This document shows, in pieces, positions 1 to 12,800 of a stretch of DNA of 64,000 nucleotides; within the stretch, counting starts at the first letter, position 1, and each line of letters begins with the position of its first letter. Source of the DNA: Leuctra nigra (Eukaryota > Arthropoda > Insecta > Plecoptera > Leuctridae). Where the stretch lies: positions 20,429,705 through 20,493,704 of the forward strand of contig OW203769.1 in the NCBI GenBank assembly GCA_934045905.1. The letters run 5' to 3'. Under the pieces are notes generated by a model that saw only the letters and a program-made list of their open reading frames with translations, was not told where the DNA came from and searched no databases. Made by a program: the position numbers and the translations under genes.

Positions 1-2
1 AT

Positions 3-449
3 TTCTCTGATGGAGCTGCAAGCCAGTATAAAAACAGGAAAAATTTCACAAATCTCTGTCACCACGTCACAGACTTTGGTTTAAATGCTGAATGGCACTT
101 CTTTGCGACCTCACACGGCAAAGGTCCATGTGACGGAATTGGCGGCACCATCAAACGGTTGGTGGCCAAAGCCAGTTTGCAGAGGCCTGCAGGTGATCAC
201 ATCCTTACACCTGAGGCAATGTTCAATTTCTGTGTCTCAAAAATCCTGGGAATTCAATTCTTCTATGTTACGTCCAATACCATAGAAACTGCAGAAATAT
301 CACTGTCTGGAAGATACCAACGAGCAAATACAATACCAAATACACGACAAAATCACTGTTTCATACCAATAAATAAACATTCAATGAAAGTCTACCGCAC
401 ATCAAATTCAACTACCTACAGAACAGTAAGAGTGACGCAAGCTCCATAA
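3..449 (+). pseudogene. 3' fragment of an arthropod repeat-family gene, likely transposon-derived
   Basis: An open frame runs from the window edge to a TAA at 447-449, about 148 codons. It begins FSDGAASQYKNRKNF and continues with NLCHH, DFGLNAEWHFFATSHGKGPC, DGIGGTIKRLVAKASLQRP and, near the end, ANTIPNTRQNHCFIPI. I recognise this block (SDG..QYKN, WHFFATSHGK, CDGIGGTVKR, ASLQRP) from a family of uncharacterised multi-copy proteins in arthropod genomes. That copy number and the nuclease-like spacing suggest a transposon origin, but this is inference. It lies antisense to pum, inside the intron before pum's last exon. The start is outside the window, so I cannot tell whether the copy is intact. 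Translation from the in-frame ATG at 159 would lose the conserved core, so that ATG is not a real start. Confidence 0.6.
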
Positions 450-1522
450 TATCACCAGTCACTGTGGGTATGTACTTTATTTTATATTTATACACATCAA
501 ACTGATCAGTGATTAGATAATTTCCTACAATTGCAATTAAATTACCAAAGTGCGATATCTTAATACCAGAAATTGCCCGTAGAATGTACTTGTACTTAAT
601 GACTCGGCGTTTCCACACCCGTTGAAAAAACAAGTCCAAATTTTCAGCAATTATACACAAAGGTATGATTGTTATTTTGGCGTAAAAATCAATTTTATAT
701 CTGGACCCCCACCAGAGTAAAATGGTACCAAAAATGGTACTTTTTTGGAAAAAAGCACTATTGTATATTTTTTTGGCAAAAACGTATTTATACAATCTAA
801 CAAATAAGTGCTAAAATCTATTACCACATATTAGGTGATACTAAAAAAAAATTATGAGTGTCTACCATTGCCTCCTTCTGTACATGAACATGTATCAAAT
901 ATTACCAAAATCGAAGAAATGTTGACCAAGTTTGAGGGAAATTTACGTGATGAAGGGTTCCATATACAGCATGATGCTTCTAATATTATTTCTAGACTAG
1001 TCTTTTATGAACAAAACGCCGTAAAGATCGTCCTGTTATCTTGAATAGTATAGAAATGCCAGCACTTCTCCTGGACGCTTAAAAATCGAAAATTTCCCGC
1101 CCGCGCCATCTTTAAATATCTGTAATTTGAGAAGGGCGACTTGAAACGAACTGAAACTAGAGATTTGACATCACCTTATATGTAGGAACAACTGTGCAAA
1201 ATATAAAAAAAATCAAAATTCTATGCGCAACGACTTTGGGTGAACCAGAATGGAACGAGCCTAATGTTAAATTACAATCCTAATGGCCCAAAAACAATAT
1301 TTTCTAGCCAAGGGCTTTTGAAAGTTTAAAAAAGTTCTGTAAAAGTTCCGAAGCTTCCTTGACATTCCAAATGGGTGTAGGAAAACATCTGTGCGAACAA
1401 TGAATACATTTGAACTGCGAATATCGAGTTGGGATTTTGGAAGTTTCAAACGTCCTTGCGAACTAACGCACCCAGTTCATGATTGCCAACTTAACAATGA
1501 AATGCGAGGAGAGGAGACTCAC
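450..1522. other. pum intron sequence with no recognised gene
   Basis: This is AT-rich sequence between the transposon-like fragment and the leftmost visible pum exon. A 69-codon plus-strand frame at 835-1044 (with the stretch PPSVHEHVSNITKIEEML) could be another relic of the same insertion, but I do not recognise it. I looked on the minus strand for Pumilio repeat 8 (motif NYVVQKMID) and did not find it. The last pum exon is therefore beyond the left edge. Confidence 0.5.
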
Positions 1523-1691
1523 TTGTCGTTGAAGCCGCACACCTCCTCTATGAGAATGACTCGCTCCGCCCTCGTTGCGTGCGTCACGCACTTCTCCACC
1601 ACGTTGGAAGCGAACTTGTGTTGCGACAGCGTCAGCACCTTGCCGCGCACCGACATGATGATCTGAGACTTGTTCTCCGGCTTGCCGTGTT
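1523..1691 (-). CDS. pum: pum exon: end of Puf repeat 6, repeat 7, start of repeat 8
   Basis: The acceptor is TTACAG before AACACGG and the donor is GTGAGT at 1522-1517. The first two bases complete the Glu codon split with the previous exon, giving [18 protein letters not shown], then [24 protein letters not shown] is the repeat-7 motif whose Ser, Asn and Glu read guanine at position 2 of the target. The exon is 169 nt and ends in phase 2 after EEVCGFND. The remainder of repeat 8 must follow in an exon left of the window. Confidence 0.95.
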
Positions 1692-4600
1692 CTGTAACAC
1701 CAGTCACAATCCAGTCACAATCCATTCCATAGACATCTTCTACATTTGCTTCTTTAAGCATTTGATTTTGACTAGACCTTTACATTTATTTTAAAAATAA
1801 AATATTCAATGTACACTCCCCCAAATAATCAACGGTACTTGGTACAAAACGTATTGGCTGCTGGGCCGGTTCCTTGACAATCAATCATTGTTATTATCAA
1901 TGAAATCAGAGCTCACCTAAAAGAGTTAGATAATGCGTTAGCACTGACTTCATGGGATGATGCCATCAAACCTTAATTAGTCAATTCATTTTCTTTCGAG
2001 TACCGTTTATTATTTGGGGGAGTGTACATTTGGCACAACTAAAATGGTTGTTCAATAAATCTGATTGACTGAATAATGTTAGATCACACCATCAGAAGTC
2101 AGTCCAAGCGATCTCCTTGTCTCACTCTAGTAAGTGACCTCTCGTCAATGATAAACAAGAATTGATTGTTACGGAACATGACCAGCAGTCATTCAGATTT
2201 GTTCACTTATCATTTTTTATTTGGCCAAGTGTACCTGAGGTTTATTCCAATTGAACCAAAATATTAGAAATGTAAGTACGTAGAGAGTAGAGACCATCAT
2301 CAAATATTTTAATAATATGCTGAGAAGAACCACATCTGGACAGCTACCATAGGAGTCCTAAGCCCTAGTAAATGTTGGCCTCTTAGCCGTCAAATGATGG
2401 CCCCTTAACCCAACATTTTTAACAGGGAGAAGGAATATTATTGTTATTATAGCTGCTTTCACACTACACTATTGCCCCGCCCCCGGGTTGAAACCTCAGT
2501 CCGACCCGAGTCAAGAAATAAAACGTGTTTACACCTGATCGCCCCGGGTCCAGCCCGCGGAAACTATGACCCCAGTCCATCCTAGGGTTTCAACCCGAGG
2601 CGAATTTGACACGAGGCGAAACTGGTTACCTTTTCATCCACGTGAGCTCTGTAATCTTATCATTTTACTTGAAACACAAAATAATGGAAATGTTTGCATT
2701 ATACTGCATTAATAAATGAACTACTTAATAAATTATTACCTTTATTATCCAAAGAATCAACACGCTGTGCCGATCATTGCTACATTTTGATTTTGACAGC
2801 GGCATTTGACGTTTGAAAAATAAAAAAACAAAGAAATCTTACGGTATCCACTGCCTTCCTGATTGGTTTTGTTCAATAACAAAAGCTGTAAATACATCGT
2901 AGTGTCATGTAGTGTAAACACATTCAATTTTTTGACCCTGGTCAAGCCCAGGGTCCAGACCCGAGTCGTAAACCCGTGGGTTTGACCCTGGGATTAAGTG
3001 GTGTAGTGTGAAAGCAGCTTATATAATTATAAGGTAAATTACCTCTGAAGTAATCAGAAAACGATTTTCCTAATATTTTGATGAAATTACACATTTCATA
3101 AAAAGCAATGAGATTAATAAAAACAGTTTTGATACACAGTACAGTATTAAACAAAATTGTCGGGTTATGGAAGGCATGCACTGTGTTATGTACGAGTATG
3201 CGACACTCACCAAGCACGTGCTGGATCACGTAGTTCCCGTACTGGTCCTGGATGAGCTGCTCCACGTGCGAGTGCAGCTCGTCGAGGATCGGAGACGTCT
3301 GCTCGCGCGTGCAGTGCTCCAGGATGCGCTGGATCACGCGACAGCCGTACGGGTGTGTGGAGAGCGCGTACACCTGCACACGTGACAACACATTGTTACA
3401 TCTCCAGTCCGTTGTCTGGGTTACCGACGGATCTACTTCTCTGTAGGTAATAACCAAAATGTTCAAAACCCCAAAATGTATGGCTAGCATTTAAAATAAA
3501 GTGCAGGTGGAATATGAATGATATCCAAGGAAAAGGTTTTTCTATCGGGCCTAGTAAACACTTGCAAGAAATGGACTATCAAATGATGGTTAAACAAGCA
3601 CAAATAAAGTTCTACCTAATTAAATTTATTCTTTGAACTTTCAAAGCCATTCATAACAATTTTTGTTTTGCTCATGGTTCATAGCTTATTTAAGTAGCTC
3701 TTATGAAATGAAACAAAAAAATATGAATCCAAATCATTGACAATGGCCAAGAGAAAGTGAAGTTTGAAAACAATTGACTAAGAACAAGCTGTGTTTTGCT
3801 GCTCTTTTAGTTTACTTTTGCAATATGAAGCAGCCAGGTAACAACATGTATAAATCCGGTAACAGTCAACGTACCTGTCCCTGGAAGGCGTTGATGATGA
3901 ACTGCAGCGCGTGCGGCTCGACGCACTCGATGCACTTCTGCACCACGTGGTTGCCGTTCTGGTCCTTGACGCACTTCAGCACGTGGCCGTCGAGCTCGCG
4001 CACGATCTCCTGCTGGTGCTCGGCGGCCACCGACTCCAGCGCCTTCTGGATCACGCGGCAGCCGTACATCTGCAGCGCCAGCGGCAGCACGTGGCCGCGC
4101 ACCTGCACAAGCACGCACAAGACTCATTGCAACATTTCACTTACACTGCAGAACATGCTATGTACAAGTAGTTTTACTGGGTTTTAAAAGACAATTATAA
4201 CACATGACGTTGTGTTGACATAAAAAATAATACAAAATGTATTTCCTCTAAATTCAGTTTTCAATCTCATGTGACATCACAGCTGACCAAAATCTAATTG
4301 GGTGACAGATGCTTACGGTATATATTAGTAATCATTATTATATTTCTTGATTTAATTTCCTTAATATGTTATTTGATACCACTTCTGTCCTTCTTCCTCT
4401 ATCTTTCTTCCACACCTGTATTTAAAATAGTAAAAGCTATTAGAAAATTGCTTGAACCAAGATTGAGGTATTTTACCTACCATACCAACCAGAGTGATGC
4501 AACTACCCTATATACAATATATTTTGTCAATGTCTATTTAACATTCATGTACATAATAAGTAAAAGATCTCTTTTTGCACACCCCTTGCTAAAACGAAAG

Positions 4601-7600
4601 TCAAGAGCGAAGTAAGAATAGCTACCGGGTTGGCATGTTACCTGCTGGGCGAGCGTGGTCTTCTGCTCCGCGGTGCCGAACTCGAAGAACTTCTGTATGA
4701 CGTAGTTCCCGAACACGTCTGTCATGAGGCTGTACGCGGCCGAGAGGATCTCCGCGAACACCAGCTGCTTCTCGGCGACGGTGGCGCGCTCAAGCTTCTG
4801 CTGGATGAAGCGCGAGCCGTGCTGGTCCTGCGAGAACTCCGTGATGTGGCCGGCGAGGTCGCGCAGCTGCAAGTTCGGGTAGCGGTTGTTCCTCGACACA
4901 AAGTCGTCCCTGCGCACGGACGCGGTTCGTTACACAGTGGTCAGAACGCAATTTACTCTCAGCGCAAGATTAAAAACTTGTTATGACACAAACAAATAAC
5001 ATATTTTGTAAATAGAGACTCAATTTCTATATTTATTAGTTATTTTATTACATAGAAGTTAGTTGAACTGTCAAATGTAGACTTATTAAAAAGGGAAAAG
5101 GCTCAATCCAAAGGGATTATTCGACTGCGAAGTGGACAATTGCCAACTTTGAGTTGTACAAAAGCATAATTTTCAAGGAAATTGAGCTGCTTCTATGTGG
5201 ATTCAATTATCTTTTTATTGCGGTAAAGACTAACGTTTACATTTAACAGAGATTTGATTACGTGCAAGATACTATCTAGATAATTGCATTGAAGATCATC
5301 ATAATCCGAAAAAATGGCATTCCAGCACTGAATTATCTGAATAATGTGGGTTTAGTTGGTTCAATGAAAAATCAGTCTCAGATATCTTCCACGTAGTCAC
5401 GAATGCAATGAGCAGCGAAGAGAGAACATCCGGGATGAGCAACTCACCTGAAGTCCTCCAGCATCCGGCTGCGTCCGGCCGGTTTGTCCAGGCCGGTTGT
5501 CACGGAGACGCGGGCTTGACCGCCCAGCTTCCCGAACAGCGAGTTGCTCGAGCCGAACATGCCGTTGTTGAGACCTGCACACGGAATATGTCGCTCAGTT
5601 CACACTTGTTGCTCCACGGCGCTTGCCGCTCTCTTAACAGATACTCAATAGTAAATGGACTAACTTTTAAATCTATCTAGTATCTAGTAGGTAAGCTCCA
5701 CTGTTTAAAAATTTCACATCAATATGATGAACTTAGAATCGATTTATGTTATTCAACGATTGTAAAATATAAAGATCAATAGTAACTCAAACCGCATGAA
5801 ATTTTTCACTCAATAATTCTTTATGTGGTTTAAAAAAAACACTATGTTAGTTTTGTATATTAATTTGCATGCTTTTCTTTAACTTTATATCTTTATATTT
5901 TTTTAAAAGTAAAAATATTATTATATTTCTACTTAACAAATCTACTAAGATCCTAGCTAAATAATTTGTTTATATTTCTAGAAGTGCAGGTTTTTAAGGT
6001 TTATTTTAAAACAATTCAATATTTACCTGCTGCGTAATTGCATTCTTGAAAGAAAAGAACGAAGTGTTAGTATCCTATCAACTACGCCACTTTTGACTCG
6101 ACACGTCTTGCATCGCCTAGGAACTCACCTCCGTTGCGGAACTTGGCTTCAGCGCCGGGCGCCGCCGAGAGTCTGCTGGCGCCAGACATGAGCGCTCCTA
6201 GCTGCAGGCTGTTGGAACTGCCCATGGCCGACAAGGAGGGTGGGGGGCTGAGCGAGCCGGACGCCAGACCCAGCGGGCTTGGCGAAGCGGTTACAGTTCC
6301 TGCCCAACACAAACATGCGGTCAACATCGGGCCAATGCATATGGACTTTGTTGTTGACAATACGGAGGAATGTTTTTACAATCCAGATTGTAACAATTAA
6401 GCAAGCAGCATCAATTAAATGTAGGCTACTTTTACACAAAATGTGCACCATACCTAGGAATAAAATTATTTGCAGAGCACTTGGTAAATTGTGAATTTGG
6501 TATCATTTCTATTCAAATACGAAAAGAATACCGAAAATTTTGTAACACTTTTGAAGTAATTATTTAATCCTGCCGATCTTCAACTGTAGGACGTACATAA
6601 ATATTAGAAATGACTTATTGCAACGATCTCTTCTCAGTATTCAATGAAATTGCTACACAAAGTCACTCACAAAGCAACCTCACAAAACCCAGTTTAAGTT
6701 TAAAATGCTGTTTCCCCAATTGTGAAAGAAAAATTGGTCAAGCAATTTAATTTTATGGTTACATTTTATACAGAAAAACTTGAGTTTCTTTTTACTTGAG
6801 TTCATACAGTATGAAAATGTGCATATTTTCAACAACATGAAGAATACATGCAATTTATTTAATTTTCGTAGCACACAAAAAAAACTATTTTTTTTTGGCT
6901 GAACTCAGGCAAGTCAAGGTGGCAACAAGGAGGTGTTGTACAGAAGTGAAGGTGGCAACAAGAAAGTGTTGTACAGATGTGAATGTGGGAACTCACCGAG
7001 TGCTCCGTAGTTCTGCGGCCACTTGCCGCGGCTGAAGTCGAGCGAGGGGGAGAACGCCGAGGTGTTTCGGTCGAATGAGTCGCGCCGCCCCGAGCTGGTG
7101 TTCAGTCCGAGACCTGGCGAGAGCAAACACGTCAGTCGCGAACACAACGAGGTCGAGCGTCCTCTAATACGACTTATTTCAAGGGATGTTAACCCCAGAA
7201 GTGCCGGCTCTTAAATTATTGTACTGATTCAACGAGTCACACTGATTTTCCCAGAGCGGCTCACACTATGCTCTTTAAGACTGGCACTTCCAGGGTATAC
7301 CCAAGATATAGGTAGAACCTTTTCAGATCATAATACCCTTCTATAGTGGCATATATAGTACATACTTCCACAGTACATCTGCTGTATACAACATTTAATT
7401 TTTGCATAAAAGCTCAGATCACAAAATGTAAAATGTATGTACATTTTTCGCAGATGACAATATTTTGGTGTGGAATACAATGTGGTGTAAAAATAAAACG
7501 AAGCATAGAACTTCGAGACTGCTAAGGAAAGTGACATGCAACAAAACACTGTGCAGTGAAGGCATGCAACAAGTACAGCAGCAGCTCTTTTTGTAATGTT

Positions 7601-9747
7601 CATGAATCATAAGGCATTACCCCACCCTTAGTACTAGACATAGTTACATATCACAACAGTGGCGGTTTGTGGGTTTGAAATGTGGGGAGGCAGAAAAATA
7701 TTTTATAATTACGTTTAATATATTATACGTAATTATAAAATACTCTAGTAAACGCGCAGGCAGAGCGGCGCGGGCAGAAAGCTTCGTCGTTCGCTCGGAG
7801 CCTCTCGGGCATGTCCGCCGCCTCACTGACGTCATCATAGCTCTGCATGCGTTGCGCTCACCCCGCACTCCCGCGCTTGCCCCTCGCCTGTAGAAATCAG
7901 AGGCTACACGAGGCTGTAAGCAGCTCAGCCTCCCTTGCAGTCCGCGTATACGGCTAACGTGTATTCAGCAGCGCGCGCGCACTCATTGTCGGGGATTGGC
8001 GTGGCGAATTAAACCAATCAGTCAAAGTAAAATACTAATATTTATATAATTTAAAATTTAAATGATATACACAATTATATATGAAGTTAAGAGTTGTGAA
8101 ATACGATGCAATCCCTTTCTTCTTCTCTGATATTTAGGGAGGCACAGCCTCCCTTGCCTCATGCACAAACCGCCACTGTATCACAATCACGATGTGGAAC
8201 TCTCACCAAAATGTACAATGTCGACATTAATTAATAATGTGCACAAAGAAGCCAAACGATTACAAAAGCCACTGATACAGTATGAACAGCTGACTGTAAA
8301 AGCTATGTACACTCAACAAAATACAAGTATTTGTACGAAACAGATAGGCTGTTGTTCACTCACGTTCCTTGACAATCAATAGAGCCAGTTTTAAATGGTG
8401 ATGCGAGAATTCGCGAATTGTTCTGATTGCACTATTTTCTTCTACTAAAATCCATTTCATTGTGTATAGATCCCAAATCTACCATTTTTACATCGCGAAA
8501 AAAAACGAAATCCAACCCTGATCGCGATATTCAACATTTTCCGCGAAATGACCACGAAATAATGGTTTTCTATTAAAATTACTGCTTTTATTCCCCTAAC
8601 AGGTCACACAACAACAAACGAAACCAGTTTCTTTCCATGTGCTACTCACTCAACCCCTCCCCCACGCCAGACACTTTGCTACCCACCCTCAAAGTGAACC
8701 AGACCAGTCTAACCAGTTGATGATGCCTCCAGGCTGCTTTGTTTTGCGCCCCCATCTGTTCAAGGTCGACCGGTTTCCCCCCCCCCCCCCCCCTTCCTCC
8801 CTCAACCAGTTGCAACTATTCATCAATAGTCTACTTACACAGAAGGATATTTTGGAACAATTACTGCACTGAAAATTGTTGGATTGGGAAAGAAAATATC
8901 TTGTCAAACTAAACATTTTGCGTCATGAAATTTTAAATATTATGTATCATCTATACAGAGAAAATGTGGGTTGGGGAAAAGACAGTACAGAGCATTAAAG
9001 ACGCCATTCTAGACAAGCCTATTTCAGTGCTAATAGTGCATGACCAATCCATTCCAATCCCTCCTCCAAAGTGGCATACATGTTTTTCATCAAATTATGG
9101 TTTCTGGGGGCTATAACAATGTGTTTTATAACCAATTTAATATCACCACAAAATCGCGAAATCCCTCTTCCAGAAAAAACACAAAAAACGAAATTGATGA
9201 TTTTAAAAACGAATTTTAAGAAATAAAATCACCATTTAAAACTGGCTCTAACAATCAAACATTGTTATTATCAATGTAATCAGAACTCACCTATTAGAGT
9301 GAGAAGAGGAGTTAGCATAGACTACTTCGGATTGTGCCATCAAATCTTTTTCAGCCAATCAGTTACTTTTGAATACAGTTTTTACTTTTGTTGAGAGTAC
9401 ATTGGTAAAAGAAAACTACGTACTACAATCTGACAACAAAGGAAAACAATAGATCTCTATACAACTATTTGTACAAAACATTCCCACTGTTGGACCCATT
9501 GCCCGCAGTGCGAAAGATGCATTTCGCATCTGCTCTTTCAGGAGGTAAAATCTTTACAACTTTACTTTTTCTTGAATAAACAGGAGCAAAAAGCTACAGT
9601 CTAACTTTGGATTAAACAACACTGTAAATTACTTGACCTTTGTTACCGTAATCGAAACAAAGATCGGCTGTATTTACAGATTAAATTACCATCCAATTCT
9701 GACCGGAAGCAAAGCAAGATAAGAAGCTGCCGATGCCGCACCTATTT

Positions 9748-9819
<72 letters not shown>

Positions 9820-12800
9820 GGATGTTCACCTGATCCGAGCGATCCGAGCGCGGGCGAGCCAATGTTTCCGAGCGCCGAGTATCCCAGTTGCGCGGAGGTG
9901 TTGAGCGTCGCGGCGGCGTACTGGCCAGCCGCGCCCGCGCCGCCTGCATACTGGCTGCCGGTTGCCAAGCCTTCACACACACACACGCGCGGGGGTTAGT
10001 ACACGCATCACACCAAGCCACAACCCGCCGGCAATCACCACAGCATAACATCTTTACATCCATCTTCATACTATCGATACAGCAGTCCGTAAAATATGAT
10101 ATTTACATGGAGCTAGCCTACAAATTATTGCAATTAATTTGATGGAATTCTAAGAAATTTGGATCCTAGAACAACCCAAATATACCTACCTAAAAACCAA
10201 ATTTAAGAATTTAAGAATTTTGCTAAAATTTTCAAATCAGTAAAAAAACTATTTTTTTACGTCAAGTAATTAGTTGGTCATAAACTGTTGTTTCTACTTC
10301 GGTTTAACACTACAGTGCATTTTAATGTACTTAACGGAGACTTTGCTATCATTTTGAAGTAGATTCACTAATTTGCACTCGACTTACAAGTCTATTGAGC
10401 AACTCTCAGTATGAATATTGAATGGCAATTTGCATTAATGTATTTTCTATGAAATTAAAGTTCAATTAGTCTTTCTTTGTCCTGCACAAAGTGCTCTGTG
10501 ACGAAGAATATAAATCCCGGATTAGCGCTGCAATTGTTCCAGAATCTCACTGGGACAAAGCCGGGATTACGGGATCACGCCGTCGACGTTCAACAAAATG
10601 TACATGAACTGCAATGTTTCCGTGTTAATGAGATTACCAACAGCAAGCGACACAACAAACACAAATAATAACGCCCATTAATGTACAGCGTTTGAATCAT
10701 GTAACGCAAGTCGTGTTTATGTACATGGTTTACAACTATTGTGCTGTGCATTTAGTAGGTGCTGCCAAGTACAAGCACACTCGGGCATTTTCTTTAGAGA
10801 ATGGAATCAACAACGAATCTGTACTCCTAGATAAATTCACTCCTTGAAATTCATACAACAAAAATAATACCATCATCATTGAGTTCAGGCCCACCAACCA
10901 TTATTTTGAGATAATTTACATGAAATGAAACTTTCCTATTGTCTTTGTCGGACATAAGCTTGCAACGCCAAGGGAAAATGTTCAAGCATGAGCCTTTCAC
11001 TATAATAAACCTGGAGTTGAGCTCTGTTTTATACCTATACATACTATGAGACAGTTTATTTGCCTGCTACTTTCAAATTAGTAAATGCTCTTATAAAGTA
11101 CCTATGTGTATCTTTTAGATCAAAAGTGATCATGTGAACTGTTCTTCTCTATCAAATGGTTCAAGATTGTCACTCGAGATCTGATAATAAAAGCAAGGGG
11201 CTGGGACCTCATCCACCTGCTACCCACTTGAGAAAATTACATTCGTATATCTTGGGGCTGTTCACATATGTTAGTACTTTGATCCAAGAATTGAAAGGTA
11301 CTGCAAGGTTAGGTTGTACTGTTCAGTGGCACTCACTAGGCACAAGTAGAGAATATACTAAGAACGTTGAAGTTCTTTTACTTGGTCAAGGTGGAAGTGG
11401 GGTGCTGCTTAGCAAATAACGCCGGAGACAATCTTTTTGTGTGTATCAAAATCTAATACATTCCCATCTGAACCAGAAGAGAAAGGGAATGGAATGCACA
11501 TTTGGCTCCATGTAAGAGGAAAGGGTATATTTAAACTTAGAAGGAAAAAGGCCTTTAACCAATTGAGATTTGAATTAGCTAACTTTAAATTGGACTTTCG
11601 GCAACTTTAATGCACGTAAAACCTACTGGGTTCTGAAAAGGAGCCCATTTATGTGGTTTTCTCCTCGTCTCTTGTGGTGAAGTAATATTGATTATAAACT
11701 ATGGACTAGAATATATTTTGAAAATGAATTATTCACTGATGTCTCAGATGGATGATTGAACAAAATTTAATTTATAATTGATCTGTAGCCAATGTTGGAT
11801 TACCGTTACGTTATCAAAATCTACGGTAAGCTGGTTGCACGCACTTGATAAAGCTCTGTCCTACTCAACTACCATCCCCCTCCTTCGCACCCAGCCGAAG
11901 CAATGCCCTCCGCCTCGACACGTAAAGCAACGCCACTCACCACCGATGTTGTTTGCGTTGTTGGCCGCGCTGTACACCGACTGCTGGTTGGAGTAAACGG
12001 ACTGTTGCGCCGGCGGCGTGCCGGCCATGGACTGTCCGCCCATCAGCCTCTGTCCCCCGGCGTTGACGATGACCGGCGCCGGACTGACCAGCCGCATCGG
12101 CGTGCCGGAGCCGATGTTGCGCATCACGATGGCGCCGTTCTGGTCGAAGTACGCCGGGATGACGTACGGCGCGCCGGGCACCTGGCCGGGCACAACATAC
12201 TGCGCCGTCGCACCGTTAGTCAAGCGCACACATATTGACAGCGGGAGGTATATACAGTACAGATAGCTTTATACAAACAGACACTAATTATTAATAGTTG
12301 ATTCAAGTTAGAAGAATAATTGTGAGAAGAAAAGCAAAGGTCATGGAAAAATATTTGCAGATATCAACAGATGACGCAAACTACATACTTTCAACACTTC
12401 CTTTTTTACAGAAAATTACAAGTAATTGTATAAGTCAAATTAGTAAATTTTGTAAATAGATAGCAAGTACAATGGTAAAAGAATACAAAATGTGTACCAA
12501 CGTTTGTTTTATTGGCTAAGAAGCTACAAATGAACAAACCGTAGAAGACAGAAGGGCTGTGTTGTAACCGACAAGCTACTCTGTAAATATGTGCAGCACG
12601 TGACACTGGACGTACCTGCTGGAGGTTGTTGGCGGTGTTTGCGTTGGCATCGGAAGGAGTCAGCGGCCGCCGCTGCTGCTGGGCGGACTGGATGTACGGG
12701 ACGCCCCACGGAGCGACGTTATAGTACTGCGGCACCACCGTCGGGCCCGCTATCAGGCCCACGTAGGGCTCCTGCCCGTTGATCACGTAGGGGGTGTTGA

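Noticed and set aside
835..1044. 69-codon plus frame as a gene
   Set aside because: Too short, no homology I can recall; noted only as a possible relic next to the 3-449 fragment.
9681..10069. Ser-Leu-rich and Arg-Glu-rich frames around the GA repeat
   Set aside because: They are translations of a dinucleotide repeat overlapping the real pum exon.
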